Origin: Nonomuraea gerenzanensis
Lineage (GTDB): Bacteria; Actinomycetota; Actinomycetes; Streptosporangiales; Streptosporangiaceae
Assembly: GCF_020215645.1 (NCBI RefSeq)
Contig: NZ_CP084058.1
Coordinates: forward strand, 1,116,001 to 1,180,000
Direction: 5' to 3'
DNA length: 64,000 nucleotides
The number at the start of each line of letters is the position of its first letter. Position 1 is the stretch's first letter. Positions 24,533 through 32,693 of this stretch are shown here, piece by piece. Below the pieces are notes generated by a model. It was not told the DNA's origin. It saw only the letters and a program-made list of their open reading frames with translations, and did not search any database. The translations under genes and the position numbers were made by a program.

Positions 24533-25642
24533 ATGGCCGTACACGAGATCCGCATCGACCCCGCCCGCCCTCTCCGCGACGAACCCGCCACCGGCCACAA
24601 CCGCTGGCACCCGGACATCCCGCCCGTCGTCCGCTGCGCCCCCGGCGACGAGGTCGTCATGGAGACCAGGGACGCCTTCGACGGACAGATGGGCCCGGAC
24701 GCCACGCTGAAGACCGTCGAGGCCCCCGACCTCGATCTCGTCCACCCGCTCACCGGCCCCGTCCACGTGGACGGCGCGCGACCGGGCGACCTCCTGGAGA
24801 TCGAGATCCTGGAGATCGTCCCCGACACCTACGGTTACACGGTGCAGGTGCCCGGCTTCGGGTTCCTGCGCGAGGTGTTCCCCGAGCCGTTCATCGTGCG
24901 CTGGCACCTCGCTGACGGCTGGGCGACCTCGGACGACCTGCCGGGCGTGCGCATCCCGGCGGCCCCGTTCATGGGCACGATCGGCCTCTCACCCGGTCAC
25001 GCCGCCCTCGCCCGGATCACCGCCCGCGAGCAGGCGGCCCTGGAACGCGGCGGCTTCGTCCTCCCGCCCTCCCCGGACGGCGCCGTCCCCGCCACCGTCG
25101 GACGGACCGGCCTGCGTACGATCCCGCCCCGCGAGCAGGCGGGCAACGTGGACATCAAGCAGCTCGGCGCCGGCACCCGCCTGTACATCCCGGTGGACAC
25201 GCCGGGCGCGCTGTTCTCGGCCGGTGACGCCCACTTCGCGCAGGGCGACTCGGAGGCGTGCGGCACGGCGATCGAGATGCGGGCGACGCTGCGGGTGCGG
25301 TTCGCCCTGCATCCGGGTGAGGCGGCGGCCAAGGGCGTCAAAGGCCCGCGCTTCGCCCGGTCGGACTACTGGGTGGCACCCTCGTACGCCGCTCCGCGCC
25401 GCTTCTACGCGACCACCGGGATGTCGGTGAGCCGGGACGGGGAGGTGGCGGCCGAGGACGCGACGCTGGCGGCCCGGAACGCGTTGCTGGAGATGATCTC
25501 GCATCTGGGGGATCGGGGGTGGAGTCCGCAGCAGGCGTACGCGATCTGCAGCGTCGCGGTGGACCTCAAGGTGAGCCAGCTCGTGGACGTGCCCAGCTTC
25601 CTGGTCTCGGCCTTCCTGCCGGAGGACATCTTCACGGGCTGA
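24533..25642 (+). CDS. Acetamidase/formamidase family protein
   Basis: A 369-residue amidohydrolase-like protein of the FmdA/AmdA family, which hydrolyse formamide, acetamide or other short amides to acid plus ammonia. Family segments visible are ATGHNRWHPDIPPVVRCAPGDEVV, GPVHVDGARPGDLLEIEIL, GTIGLSP, GGNVDIKQ-like AGNVDIKQLGAGTRLYIPVDTPGALFSAGDAHFAQGD and AYAICSVAVDLKVSQLVD. The DAHxxQGD motif is hallmark. GAGGGG lies 6 bases before the ATG. No amide transporter or regulator is adjacent, so the physiological substrate is open. Confidence 0.9.
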   Translation: MAVHEIRIDPARPLRDEPATGHNRWHPDIPPVVRCAPGDEVVMETRDAFDGQMGPDATLKTVEAPDLDLVHPLTGPVHVDGARPGDLLEIEILEIVPDTYGYTVQVPGFGFLREVFPEPFIVRWHLADGWATSDDLPGVRIPAAPFMGTIGLSPGHAALARITAREQAALERGGFVLPPSPDGAVPATVGRTGLRTIPPREQAGNVDIKQLGAGTRLYIPVDTPGALFSAGDAHFAQGDSEACGTAIEMRATLRVRFALHPGEAAAKGVKGPRFARSDYWVAPSYAAPRRFYATTGMSVSRDGEVAAEDATLAARNALLEMISHLGDRGWSPQQAYAICSVAVDLKVSQLVDVPSFLVSAFLPEDIFTG

Positions 25643-25650
25643 CCCGCACC

Positions 25651-26232
25651 TCACCGGTAGGAGTCGATGAGCCGCGCGAGGTGCCGGCCCGCGATCTCCA
25701 GCGGCGCCTCGCTCTGCGACACCTGCGCCGACAGCTCGGCCCCCTCCAGCAGGTTGATCACGGTGTGGGCGAGCTCGTGCGCCACGTCGTCGGCGAAACC
25801 GGAGCGGGTGAGCTTGTCGCGCACCAGCGCGCGCCAGTGCTCGTAGGCGTCCTCCGCCGCCTGCTGGATCTCGGGCTCCCGGCCGACGCTCTCCAGCGCC
25901 GTGGTGGTGACGGGACAACCATCCAGCCAGCCGGACTCGCGCAGCCCTTCGGCCAGGTCGCGGGTGCAGGCGGCGAGGGCCGCGGCCGGATCGTCCTCCC
26001 GCTCGAAGGCCGCGCGCAGGAACTGCGCGAACTCCCTGTCACCGTGGCGCACGGCCTCCACCGCCAGCTCCCGCTTGCCGCCGGGGAAGAAGTGGTAGAC
26101 CGAGCCGAGCGTGGCCCGCGCCTCCTGGGAGATCTGCTTGAGGCCCGTCGCCTCATACCCCTGCTGCTGCATCAGGCGAGAGGTCGTCCGGACGATCCGC
26201 TCCCGGGTGCCGAGCTCGTGCTGGGTCCGCAT
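25651..26232 (-). CDS. TetR/AcrR family regulator, LmrA/YxaF type
   Basis: A 193-residue repressor. The N-terminal HTH reads TRERIVRTTSRLMQQQGYEATGLKQISQEA, followed by LGSVYHFFPGGKRELAVEAV. The C-terminal domain (GCPVTTTALE and a six-helix pattern) matches the LmrA/YxaF group, which bind flavonoid- or drug-like ligands. Start codon is uncertain between 26232 and 26241. Divergent from the imine-reductase-like gene, with two identical operator copies between them, so it almost certainly represses itself and that neighbour. Confidence 0.88.
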   Translation of the reverse strand: MRTQHELGTRERIVRTTSRLMQQQGYEATGLKQISQEARATLGSVYHFFPGGKRELAVEAVRHGDREFAQFLRAAFEREDDPAAALAACTRDLAEGLRESGWLDGCPVTTTALESVGREPEIQQAAEDAYEHWRALVRDKLTRSGFADDVAHELAHTVINLLEGAELSAQVSQSEAPLEIAGRHLARLIDSYR

Positions 26233-26249
26233 GGCTCCCATCGTACTGG

Positions 26250-26307
26250 ATAGAGCGTTCGTTCTAGTCATGTGCTACGGTTCCTCTAAATAGAGCGTTC
26301 GTTCTAG
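26250..26307. promoter_or_regulatory. Two identical TetR operators, 40 bp apart
   Basis: The 18-base sequence ATAGAGCGTTCGTTCTAG occurs at 26250-26267 and again at 26290-26307. Its outer TAGA/TCTA arms are symmetric. The resemblance to LmrA-type operators is from memory. Spacing of 40 bp (about four helical turns) would put two dimers on the same face, one near each divergent promoter. Confidence 0.75.
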
Positions 26308-26331
26308 CGAGCCGCATGAAGGAGAGCGTGC

Positions 26332-27192
26332 ATGAACAGCGTGACCGTGATCGGGCTGGGCCCCATGGGCCAGGCCATGGCCGCCGCCTACCTCGGCAGG
26401 GGCTACGAGGTGACCGTGTGGAACCGTACCGCCGCCAGGGCGGACGAGCTGGTGGCGCGGGGCGCGAAGCGGGCGGAGTCCGTCGAGGCGGCGCTCACCG
26501 CCAGCGAGCTGGTGGTGCTGAGCCTGATCGACTACGACGCGATGGACGCCGTCCTCGCCCAGGCCCCGCCTGCCGTCCTGGCCGGGCGCACCCTCGCCAA
26601 CCTCACCTCCGACACCCCCGACAGGGCCCGCCGGGCGGCCGCGTGGCTGGCCGAGCGCGGGGCCGTGCAGATCACCGGCGGCGTCCAGGTGCCGCCTCCG
26701 GCCATCGGCACGCCGGACGCCATGACGTACTACAGCGGCCCCAAGGACACGATCGAGGCGCACCGGGCGGCGCTCGAGGTGCTGACCGGGATCGACTACC
26801 TCGGTGAGGACCCTGGGCTGGCGGCGCTGTACTACCAGATCGGGATCGACATGTTCTGGACGGCGCTGGCCGGTTACCTGCACGGCCAGGCGGTGGCGGA
26901 GGCCAACGGCATCTCGGCCGAGGAGTTCCTGCCGCAGGCGGTGAAGACCATGGACATGCGGTACTTCCTGGAGTTCTACGCGCCCCGCATCGCGGCGGGC
27001 AACCATGAAGGGGAGGTCGATCGCGTGTCCATGGGAGTGGCGAGCCTGGAGCACGTGCTGCGCACCACGCAGAGCGCGGGCGTCGACGACACGCTGCCCG
27101 CCGCCGTCCTGGAGCTCTTCCGCCGGGGCGTCACCGCCGGCCACGGGCAGGACAGCCTGACCAGCCTGATCGGGGTGATGAAGAGCGGCTGA
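26332..27192 (+). CDS. NAD(P)-dependent oxidoreductase, imine reductase / beta-hydroxyacid dehydrogenase-like
   Basis: A 286-residue Rossmann protein with cofactor loop TVIGLGPMGQAMAAAYLGRGY and NRT, indicating NADPH preference. The middle linker LTSDTPDRARRAAAWLAERGAVQITGG and the long inter-domain helix YYQIGIDMFWTALAGYLHGQA, plus a C-terminal helical domain ending GHGQDSLTSLIGVMKSG, fit the imine-reductase subgroup better than 6-phosphogluconate or hydroxyisobutyrate dehydrogenases. Strong GAAGGAG ribosome site. It is divergent from, and probably repressed by, the LmrA-type regulator, suggesting induction by a xenobiotic or secondary metabolite. Confidence 0.85.
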   Translation: MNSVTVIGLGPMGQAMAAAYLGRGYEVTVWNRTAARADELVARGAKRAESVEAALTASELVVLSLIDYDAMDAVLAQAPPAVLAGRTLANLTSDTPDRARRAAAWLAERGAVQITGGVQVPPPAIGTPDAMTYYSGPKDTIEAHRAALEVLTGIDYLGEDPGLAALYYQIGIDMFWTALAGYLHGQAVAEANGISAEEFLPQAVKTMDMRYFLEFYAPRIAAGNHEGEVDRVSMGVASLEHVLRTTQSAGVDDTLPAAVLELFRRGVTAGHGQDSLTSLIGVMKSG

Positions 27193-27285
27193 CGCGCCAC
27201 GCGTTCCAGCGCCGGGCCGCGGCCGAGGGTGGAGATGAGCAAGTTGTGTGGGAAGACCGTGAAGGTGGTTCCGGTCTGAGGCGTC

Positions 27286-28386
27286 TCACGGCCGCACCAG
27301 TGCCTTGATGGCCCGGCGCGCGTCCATCTCCTGATACCCGGCGGCGACCTCCGCCAGCGGCACCTCCACCGTGAACACCGCGGATGGGTCGAGCGTCCCG
27401 TTCAGGACGTCCGCCATCAGCGGCTCCAGGTAGCGGCGCACCGGCGCGACGCCTGCCCGCAGGGTGATGTTGCTCCGGAAGAAGCGGTACAGGTCCACCG
27501 CGTGCACGCCGTTCGGCACCCCGACCGAGCCGATCGTGCCGCCGGGGCGGGTGAGGGACAGGGCTAGGTCGAGCGCCGGCTGCGTTCCGACGCATTCGGC
27601 GACCGCCCCGAAGCCACCGCCGGTCCGGCCGACCAAGTCAGCGACGGCGTCCATGGCGCTCAGTGCGGCGGTGCCCGTGGCGTTCCGCGTGGCGATGTCT
27701 GGGGCGTTCAGTGTGACGACGTCCGTGGCGTTCAGCGTGACGACGTCCGTGGCGCCGAAGTCGCGGGCGAGCGCCAGCCGGTCCGGGTGACGGCCGATGG
27801 CCGTGATGCGGGCGGCGCCCGCCCGGCGGGCGGCCAGCACCGCGCACAGCCCCACCGCCCCGTCCCCGATCACCGCCACGGCCGATCCGGGCCGCACGCC
27901 CGCCAGGACGCAGGCGTGCTGGCCGGTGGACAGCACGTCGGTGAGCGGCAGCAGCCGGCGCAGCAGTTCGTCGTCCGCCGACGCCCGCACGGGCACCAGC
28001 GTGGCGTCGGCGAACGGCACCCGGACGGCCTCCGCCTGCCCGCCCCCGTTCGCACCGCCCCAGAAGCCGCCGTTGACGCACGACGTGAAGACACCCTCGC
28101 CGCAGGGCGGGCACGTCCCGTCCGAGAACGCGAACGGCGCCAGCACCACGTCGCCACGGCGCAGCCCGGTGACCTCACGCCCCACGTCCTCGACGACGCC
28201 GAGCCATTCGTGCCCCATCCGATCGCCGGGCCTGAACGCCTCCTGCCCCCGGTAGGGCCACAGGTCGGAGCCGCAGACGGCGGCCAGGGCGACGCGTACG
28301 ACGGCGTCGGTGGGCTCGATGAGGCAGGCGTCGGGAACGTCGACGACGCGCACGTCGCCCACCCCGTGCAGGACAGCGGCTTTCAT
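27286..28386 (-). CDS. Zinc-dependent medium-chain alcohol dehydrogenase
   Basis: A 366-residue MDR oxidoreductase. Catalytic zinc ligands are in AAVCGSDLWPYRG and DRMGHEWLGVVEDVG; structural zinc cysteines lie in DGTCPPCGEGVFTSC; the NAD(P) loop is VIGDGAVGLCAVLAARRAG. After FGATDVV the Rossmann domain contains four tandem 8-residue units (TDVVTLNA, TDVVTLNA, PDIATRNA, TGTAALSA), encoded by 24-bp repeats at 27655-27750, which family members do not normally have. Start at 28386 (MKAAVLHG); the frame extends further but into the intergenic region. Divergent from an Lrp regulator. Substrate unknown. Confidence 0.88.
   Translation of the reverse strand: MKAAVLHGVGDVRVVDVPDACLIEPTDAVVRVALAAVCGSDLWPYRGQEAFRPGDRMGHEWLGVVEDVGREVTGLRRGDVVLAPFAFSDGTCPPCGEGVFTSCVNGGFWGGANGGGQAEAVRVPFADATLVPVRASADDELLRRLLPLTDVLSTGQHACVLAGVRPGSAVAVIGDGAVGLCAVLAARRAGAARITAIGRHPDRLALARDFGATDVVTLNATDVVTLNAPDIATRNATGTAALSAMDAVADLVGRTGGGFGAVAECVGTQPALDLALSLTRPGGTIGSVGVPNGVHAVDLYRFFRSNITLRAGVAPVRRYLEPLMADVLNGTLDPSAVFTVEVPLAEVAAGYQEMDARRAIKALVRP
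27655..27750 (-). repeat. Four tandem 24-bp repeats within the alcohol dehydrogenase gene
   Basis: Units at 27727-27750, 27703-27726, 27679-27702 and 27655-27678. The first two differ by one base; the next two are diverged but keep frame and length. All translate without a stop to 8-residue blocks. Confidence 0.85.
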
Positions 28387-28478
28387 GGCGCCCAACCGTA
28401 TGTCGGCCGGCCCCGCCCAGCCCATAGCATGTCGAAGGTCAACAGTACTCCACGCCTGCGATCAGGAGGTATCCGAGG

Positions 28479-28961
28479 ATGTCATCCGTCGGATCGTCGA
28501 TGGACGCCGTCGACCTGCGGATCGTTCGCGAGCTGACCAGGGACGCGCGGCTCACCCACGCCGAGCTCGGCCGCCGGGTCAGCCTCAGCAGGCCCGCCGT
28601 CGCCGAGCGGGTGCGGCGGCTGGAGGAGCTCGGAGTGATCACGGGGTACGGCGCGCACGTGGACCTCGGCCGCCTCGGGCTGCCGCTCCAGGCCCGCGTC
28701 TCGCTGCGCCCGCGCCAGCGCCCGGCCAAGGGCGCGGAACGGCTCAGGGAACGGCTGCTCGCGATGGGCCAGGTGCTGTCGTGCGTGCACGTCACGGGGG
28801 AGAACTGCTACGAGCTGGCGATCGCCGTCCGCGACGCCGCGCACCTTGAGCAGGTGATCGAGCAGTTGAGCGAGCTCGGCGACACGACCACGGCGGTGGT
28901 GCTCTCCGAGACCGTCACCCCACGGGACGTGGACGTCACCGCCTGGACGCGCGCCGGCTGA
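28479..28961 (+). CDS. Lrp/AsnC family transcriptional regulator
   Basis: A 160-residue regulator of standard length. HTH: DLRIVRELTRDARLTHAELGRRVSLSRPAVAERVRRLEELGVITGY. The RAM ligand domain follows, with VLSCVHVTGENCYELAIAVRD and a C-terminal TVTPRDVDVTAW. An AGGAGG ribosome site is 11 bases before the ATG. Divergent from the zinc alcohol dehydrogenase 92 bases away, so that gene is its probable target. Confidence 0.9.
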   Translation: MSSVGSSMDAVDLRIVRELTRDARLTHAELGRRVSLSRPAVAERVRRLEELGVITGYGAHVDLGRLGLPLQARVSLRPRQRPAKGAERLRERLLAMGQVLSCVHVTGENCYELAIAVRDAAHLEQVIEQLSELGDTTTAVVLSETVTPRDVDVTAWTRAG

Positions 28962-29077
28962 TCGCCCGGTCCTGGATCGACGCTGAGGGCTCCCGGCACG
29001 CGGAATCCCCAGGCGTTCCGGGTTTCGTCGGCGGCGGAGGCGGGTGTTCTCCGAACTCCGAGGAAGGGAGAGCCTGA

Positions 29078-30022
29078 TCAGGAGTCGATCGGCGCGACGC
29101 TCAGGGCGGCGAGAATGTCCTGGGCGAGAGGCAGGCCGGAGGCCGCGACGAACTTGTACCGACGATCCATGGCCTTCGTGATCTCGGCGATGGACCCGAA
29201 GGGATAGGCCAGCGGGACGGGCCGGCCACGGAGATCGAGGACGGTTCCTCCAGCGGCCTGGAGGATGTAGTGCCCCGGAGCGAGATCCCAGGTCGCGAAC
29301 CCCTTCGCGAACTCGACCATGCCGTCGCTGAATCCAGCGGCTACGTGGCACAGGCCGATCGAGCCGAAGTCCACGCCGATCCGGCCCCGGCCGGGTCCTT
29401 CCGCTGAAGGGCGGCTCAACTCCGCCAGCAGCCCGCTCTGCCGCGCGAGCGGGACGAACCGTTCGGTGGGCTTCATGAGGAAGTTCGTGATCAGGGACTC
29501 GGCGAGCGGTGCCGAGCGGCCCAGCCGGAGCGGGTACGCGGTGCCGTCCTGAGCGAGGACGAAGGCGGCGTCATGCCCGTCGTCGGCCTGGGCCGCGACA
29601 TAGATCTGCAGGTGGTGGAACAGGTCTCCCACGACGGCCGCGATCGGCCGGGCGAGGCCGCGCGAGTAGACGAGCACGTGCGTGTAGCCGTACAGCGCAC
29701 GAACGGCCAGCTCGCTGGTGTCGAGCGGGTCGACCAGCACGCACAGGTCGGGGTCCGGATCGTCCCCGATGACCTGCGGGTCGGCCTCCTCCGAGGCGTA
29801 GACGTAGGACGGGAGGATCTCGGTCAGCAACTCCCGGTAACGCTCGTGCGCCCACAGGTCGTACGTGGACAGGAAGTTGCCGGCATGCCGGACGTTGCGG
29901 CTCTCCGAGCGGTCACCCGACAGCGCCGCGTCGATGAGCCGCGGGCGCAGCTCACGGATCACCGTGGCCACGAGCTCGGTGAGCTGCCCGGCGAGGGGGG
30001 AGAGGGTGTGCTCGGCTGTCAC
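29078..30022 (-). CDS. Inositol-monophosphatase/FBPase-superfamily protein
   Basis: A 314-residue Mg/Li-sensitive phosphatase fold. The metal-binding motif reads CVLVDPLDTSELAV (family DPxDGT/S), an upstream YASEEADPQV supplies the acidic pair, and the second metal motif is FATWDLAPGHYILQAAGGTVLD (family WDxAAG). Members dephosphorylate sugar phosphates, inositol phosphates or 3'-phosphoadenosine. GTG at 30022 is supported by GGAGGT 7 bases upstream. It follows the HTH-PRTase-like gene by 17 bases, so both form one operon divergent from the graspetide genes. Whether it acts on a nucleotide or sugar made by the partner is unknown. Confidence 0.8.
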   Translation of the reverse strand: MTAEHTLSPLAGQLTELVATVIRELRPRLIDAALSGDRSESRNVRHAGNFLSTYDLWAHERYRELLTEILPSYVYASEEADPQVIGDDPDPDLCVLVDPLDTSELAVRALYGYTHVLVYSRGLARPIAAVVGDLFHHLQIYVAAQADDGHDAAFVLAQDGTAYPLRLGRSAPLAESLITNFLMKPTERFVPLARQSGLLAELSRPSAEGPGRGRIGVDFGSIGLCHVAAGFSDGMVEFAKGFATWDLAPGHYILQAAGGTVLDLRGRPVPLAYPFGSIAEITKAMDRRYKFVAASGLPLAQDILAALSVAPIDS

Positions 30023-30039
30023 GACGTACCTCCGTGCCG

Positions 30040-31170
30040 TCAGCGTAGCTCCAGGGGCGGCTCGATCCCGGGCGGGCTCATCGTGGCCGCGATGAACACG
30101 GCCTTGAAGGCCGCGGCTCGCATGATCCCCGCGCCGGTGAGGTCGTCGAAACCGGCCACCGCGAGATCCTGCTCCTTCGTCATGGCGCCGAAGACCGCGA
30201 AGTAGAGCTCCGCGCCGGGATAGCGATGGCGGATCTCCCGGCTGACGAAGCCGACCACGTCCGCGTGCTTGACCTCGAAGTCGCACAGGACGATCGACGG
30301 GGCCTCAGGCAGGTCCGGATACAGCGAGGCCGGATCGAGGGTGATGGAGTCCCGCATCTTGGTGCACTTGAGGTATCCGATGGGGCAGCGGCCGAACTGA
30401 GCGGAGGCCAGGAAGACCGCCATGACGAGGCCGGCCTCGTTGATCCCGAAGCAGGCGTCGACGTCCACCCGGCGGCCGACGTTCTTGATCTGCCTGATGA
30501 GGGTCTCGATTCCGTAGCCGAAGGCCGACCAGCTCTGGTTGAGCAGCAGGCCCGGCCTCGGATTCGGCAGTGTGTAGAGGAGTCTGTCCGGATTGCCGTA
30601 GGCCATGGTGGGGACGTTGAGGGCGAAGTGCGGGCCGGCGAGATCGTTCACGGTGCGGTCCGCTTGATCGCCTGCGCGCTCCGCGTACCGGTCAGGGGTC
30701 GGCACATCGTGAGGTGGGCCGGGGCTCGCGTGTCTCTCCAGGCAGAACTGGTCTTCAGGGGCCAGGCGCTCGTACGTCTCGGCGACGAGATCCATGGGAT
30801 GGACGCGTTCACCCGAGACGCCGAGCGGCCCGCCGCCGTATGCCGTCGCGAGGATCACCAGGCTGGCGAAGCTGGGAGGTGAGCCGGCGCCGCCCCGCTC
30901 GCGCGCCCACGTCTCCCAAGCGTTGATCGTGGTGCCTCCGAGGCTCGTCTGGTGACCTGTCGTCTCGTTGTACCGCTTGGCGGCCTGCGTCTGAGAGAGC
31001 CCGCACACGTAGCGGTAGGCCTGAATCAGCGGTATTTCCGGATACTGGGTTAACAGCTCGATCGCGGCGCTCTTGACGGATCTGACTCTCTTCCAGATTT
31101 CGCACCCTCTGTGTGCGAGTTTGCGCCCCACGATTTGAGGGCTTTCCTGCGCCGTGTGCCGAGTACGCAT
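30040..31170 (-). CDS. HTH DNA-binding protein with phosphoribosyltransferase-like C-terminal domain
   Basis: A 376-residue two-domain protein. Residues about 35-110 resemble an XRE-type helix-turn-helix (IQAYRYVCGLSQTQAAKRYNE, then INAWETWARE). Residues about 190-370 show a type-I PRTase-like layout: NQSWSAFGYGIETLIRQIKNVGRRVDVDACFGINEAGLVMAVFLA, GYLKCTKMRDS, then LCDFEVKHADVVGFVSREIRHRYPGAELYFAVF. The PRPP loop (normally D-D-xx-TG) is degenerate, so it may bind a nucleotide rather than catalyse. A very strong AAGGAGG site supports the ATG at 31170. Divergent from the graspetide precursor; likely a regulator or an enzyme-regulator of that locus (inference). Confidence 0.6.
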   Translation of the reverse strand: MRTRHTAQESPQIVGRKLAHRGCEIWKRVRSVKSAAIELLTQYPEIPLIQAYRYVCGLSQTQAAKRYNETTGHQTSLGGTTINAWETWARERGGAGSPPSFASLVILATAYGGGPLGVSGERVHPMDLVAETYERLAPEDQFCLERHASPGPPHDVPTPDRYAERAGDQADRTVNDLAGPHFALNVPTMAYGNPDRLLYTLPNPRPGLLLNQSWSAFGYGIETLIRQIKNVGRRVDVDACFGINEAGLVMAVFLASAQFGRCPIGYLKCTKMRDSITLDPASLYPDLPEAPSIVLCDFEVKHADVVGFVSREIRHRYPGAELYFAVFGAMTKEQDLAVAGFDDLTGAGIMRAAAFKAVFIAATMSPPGIEPPLELR

Positions 31171-31394
31171 GCGTACCCTCCTTCCAGATGCGAGGCCAAA
31201 TTACCCATGCGGGTGGGAGACCGCTGGAGATCCACGAAAACCCGCAGGCAGGGGTCACCTTGAGATCCGATCGTGGGCGCACCTTCCCATGGGTGCCAAT
31301 CGGGCCGCTCCAGCCCTACGGTTCGAGCACGTCGCCGAAAATGAGCACCCGGCGACGAAGGCCCAGCACTCGCTCGAAAGATGGGAATGCAGAT
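31171..31394. promoter_or_regulatory. Divergent control region of the graspetide locus
   Basis: A 224-base region between the HTH-PRTase-like gene and the precursor gene. It holds the short symmetric elements ACCCATGCGGGT (31203-31214) and GCACC/GGTGC around CCCATGG (near 31279-31297), which could be binding sites for the divergent HTH protein. No other gene is visible in it. Confidence 0.35.
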
Positions 31395-31724
31395 ATGTCG
31401 CACAGCCCGAAATTCGCGAATGTGGAGTCCACTCCTACGGAAAAGGCCGCTGCCGGCGTGACCCGCCCGTGGGGTGTGTCGCGCATGGCCCCGTTCCCGA
31501 GGCAGGACGGAGGTGTCCCCCATGCCGCGTACCTCGTTCGGCTGGACCCGGTGACGCAGACGGGCGTCTACACCGACCCGGTCACCCACCGGCCGATCGA
31601 AGCCGGCAGGCACGGCACGAACAGGCAGAAGCCCAGCCCGACCGCGCCGCCGACCGGTGACGGGCAGGACGAGAACGCACCCCGTGGCAAGCCGGACAGC
31701 ACCACCGACTGGGTGCAGGACTGA
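31395..31724 (+). CDS. tgmA: ATP-grasp-modified graspetide (omega-ester RiPP) precursor
   Basis: A 109-residue precursor peptide. The leader carries the family recognition motif RPWGVSRMAPFP (consensus PFG-R-APFP) and then YLVRLDPVTQTGVYTDPV and EAGRHGTN, as in TgmA-type ATP-grasp targets. The C-terminal core from about residue 76 is rich in Thr/Ser and Asp/Glu (TAPPTGDGQDENAP, then KPDSTTDWVQD), the residues joined by side-chain ester bonds in graspetides. The TGDGQ and STTD blocks fit the actinobacterial class that also receives a methyltransferase-made aspartimide. Start at 31395 is the ATG nearest the conserved leader; the ribosome site is weak. The ligase gene follows 6 bases later. Confidence 0.85.
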   Translation: MSHSPKFANVESTPTEKAAAGVTRPWGVSRMAPFPRQDGGVPHAAYLVRLDPVTQTGVYTDPVTHRPIEAGRHGTNRQKPSPTAPPTGDGQDENAPRGKPDSTTDWVQD

Positions 31725-31730
31725 TCCCGG

Positions 31731-32693
31731 ATGAGCACGACCGTCCTGGTGATCGCCTGTTCGGACGACCCGACCGCCGATCTGGTGCTGGACGAACTGC
31801 ACGAGAGGGACGCCCGGGTCGTACGGTTCGACCCGGGTGCCGACTTCCCCGCCGAGATCGCCTTGTCGGCCACGTTCGACAGCTCGGGCCTGGCAGGCTC
31901 GATCGAGACCCCCACCCGTCACCTGGACCTGTCCGGCGTGGGCGCCGTCTACTGGCGCCAGCCCACGCCCTACCGGCCCGCGCCCGGGCCTGACCAGAGC
32001 AGCGCGGCATGGGCGGCGGACCAGGCCAGATTCGGGCTGGGAGGCGTGCTGGCCGCCCTCCCGGACGCGTTCTACCTCAACCATCCGTTCCGCAACCGGG
32101 ACGCCGAGTACAAGCCGCTCCAGCTCACAGCCGCCGCCGCCTCCGGCTTGAGCGTCCCGCGCACCCTGATCACGAACCGGCCCGACAGGGCCCGTGGCTT
32201 CGCCGCGCAACCGGGCGGCACGGTGTTCAAGCCGCTGTGGTCCACGCCCTACAGGACCGAGGACGGGAAGTGGCGGACGATCTGGGCGCATCCCATCGGC
32301 GCCGAGGAGCTGGACCAGTCGGTCTCCGGAGCGGCGCACCTGTTCCAGCGGCAGGTGGACAAGGTGGCCGACATCCGGGTGACGATGGTGGGCAGCCAGG
32401 TCTTCCCGGTCCGGGTGAACGGGGCTCCGGCGCTGGACTGGCGGCTGCACTACGACTCACTCACCTACGAGGTCGTCGAAGCGCCCGCGGCCGTCGTCGC
32501 AGGCATGCGTGCCTACCTCGACCGGCTCGGCCTGGTCTTCGGCGCGTTCGACTTCTGTCTGACCGGGGACGGCACCTGGGTATTCCTGGAATGCAACCCC
32601 AACGGGCAATGGGCGTGGTTCGATGACCCCGTCCCCAGCGAGATCGCCGGCGCCATCGCCGACGCGCTGACGTGCGGAAAGGGGTCGTCATGA
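31731..32693 (+). CDS. tgmB: ATP-grasp graspetide (omega-ester peptide) ligase
   Basis: A 320-residue ATP-grasp enzyme of the MvdD/TgmB kind. It activates Asp/Glu side chains as acyl phosphates and esterifies them with Thr/Ser hydroxyls of the precursor core. The pre-ATP-grasp domain reads VLVIACSDDPTADLVLDELHE and AVYWRQPTPYRP, the latter being the graspetide-ligase substrate-contact region. ATP/Mg motifs are FKPLWSTPYR, the central VTMVGSQVFPVRVN, and the C-terminal FLECNPNGQW. Six bases separate it from the precursor and its stop overlaps the methyltransferase start (ATGA), giving a strict A-B-C operon. Confidence 0.92.
   Translation: MSTTVLVIACSDDPTADLVLDELHERDARVVRFDPGADFPAEIALSATFDSSGLAGSIETPTRHLDLSGVGAVYWRQPTPYRPAPGPDQSSAAWAADQARFGLGGVLAALPDAFYLNHPFRNRDAEYKPLQLTAAAASGLSVPRTLITNRPDRARGFAAQPGGTVFKPLWSTPYRTEDGKWRTIWAHPIGAEELDQSVSGAAHLFQRQVDKVADIRVTMVGSQVFPVRVNGAPALDWRLHYDSLTYEVVEAPAAVVAGMRAYLDRLGLVFGAFDFCLTGDGTWVFLECNPNGQWAWFDDPVPSEIAGAIADALTCGKGSS

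Noticed and set aside
27193..27285. Possible short gene between the imine-reductase-like gene and the alcohol dehydrogenase
   Set aside because: Only 93 bases, no start with a ribosome site, no recognisable motif.
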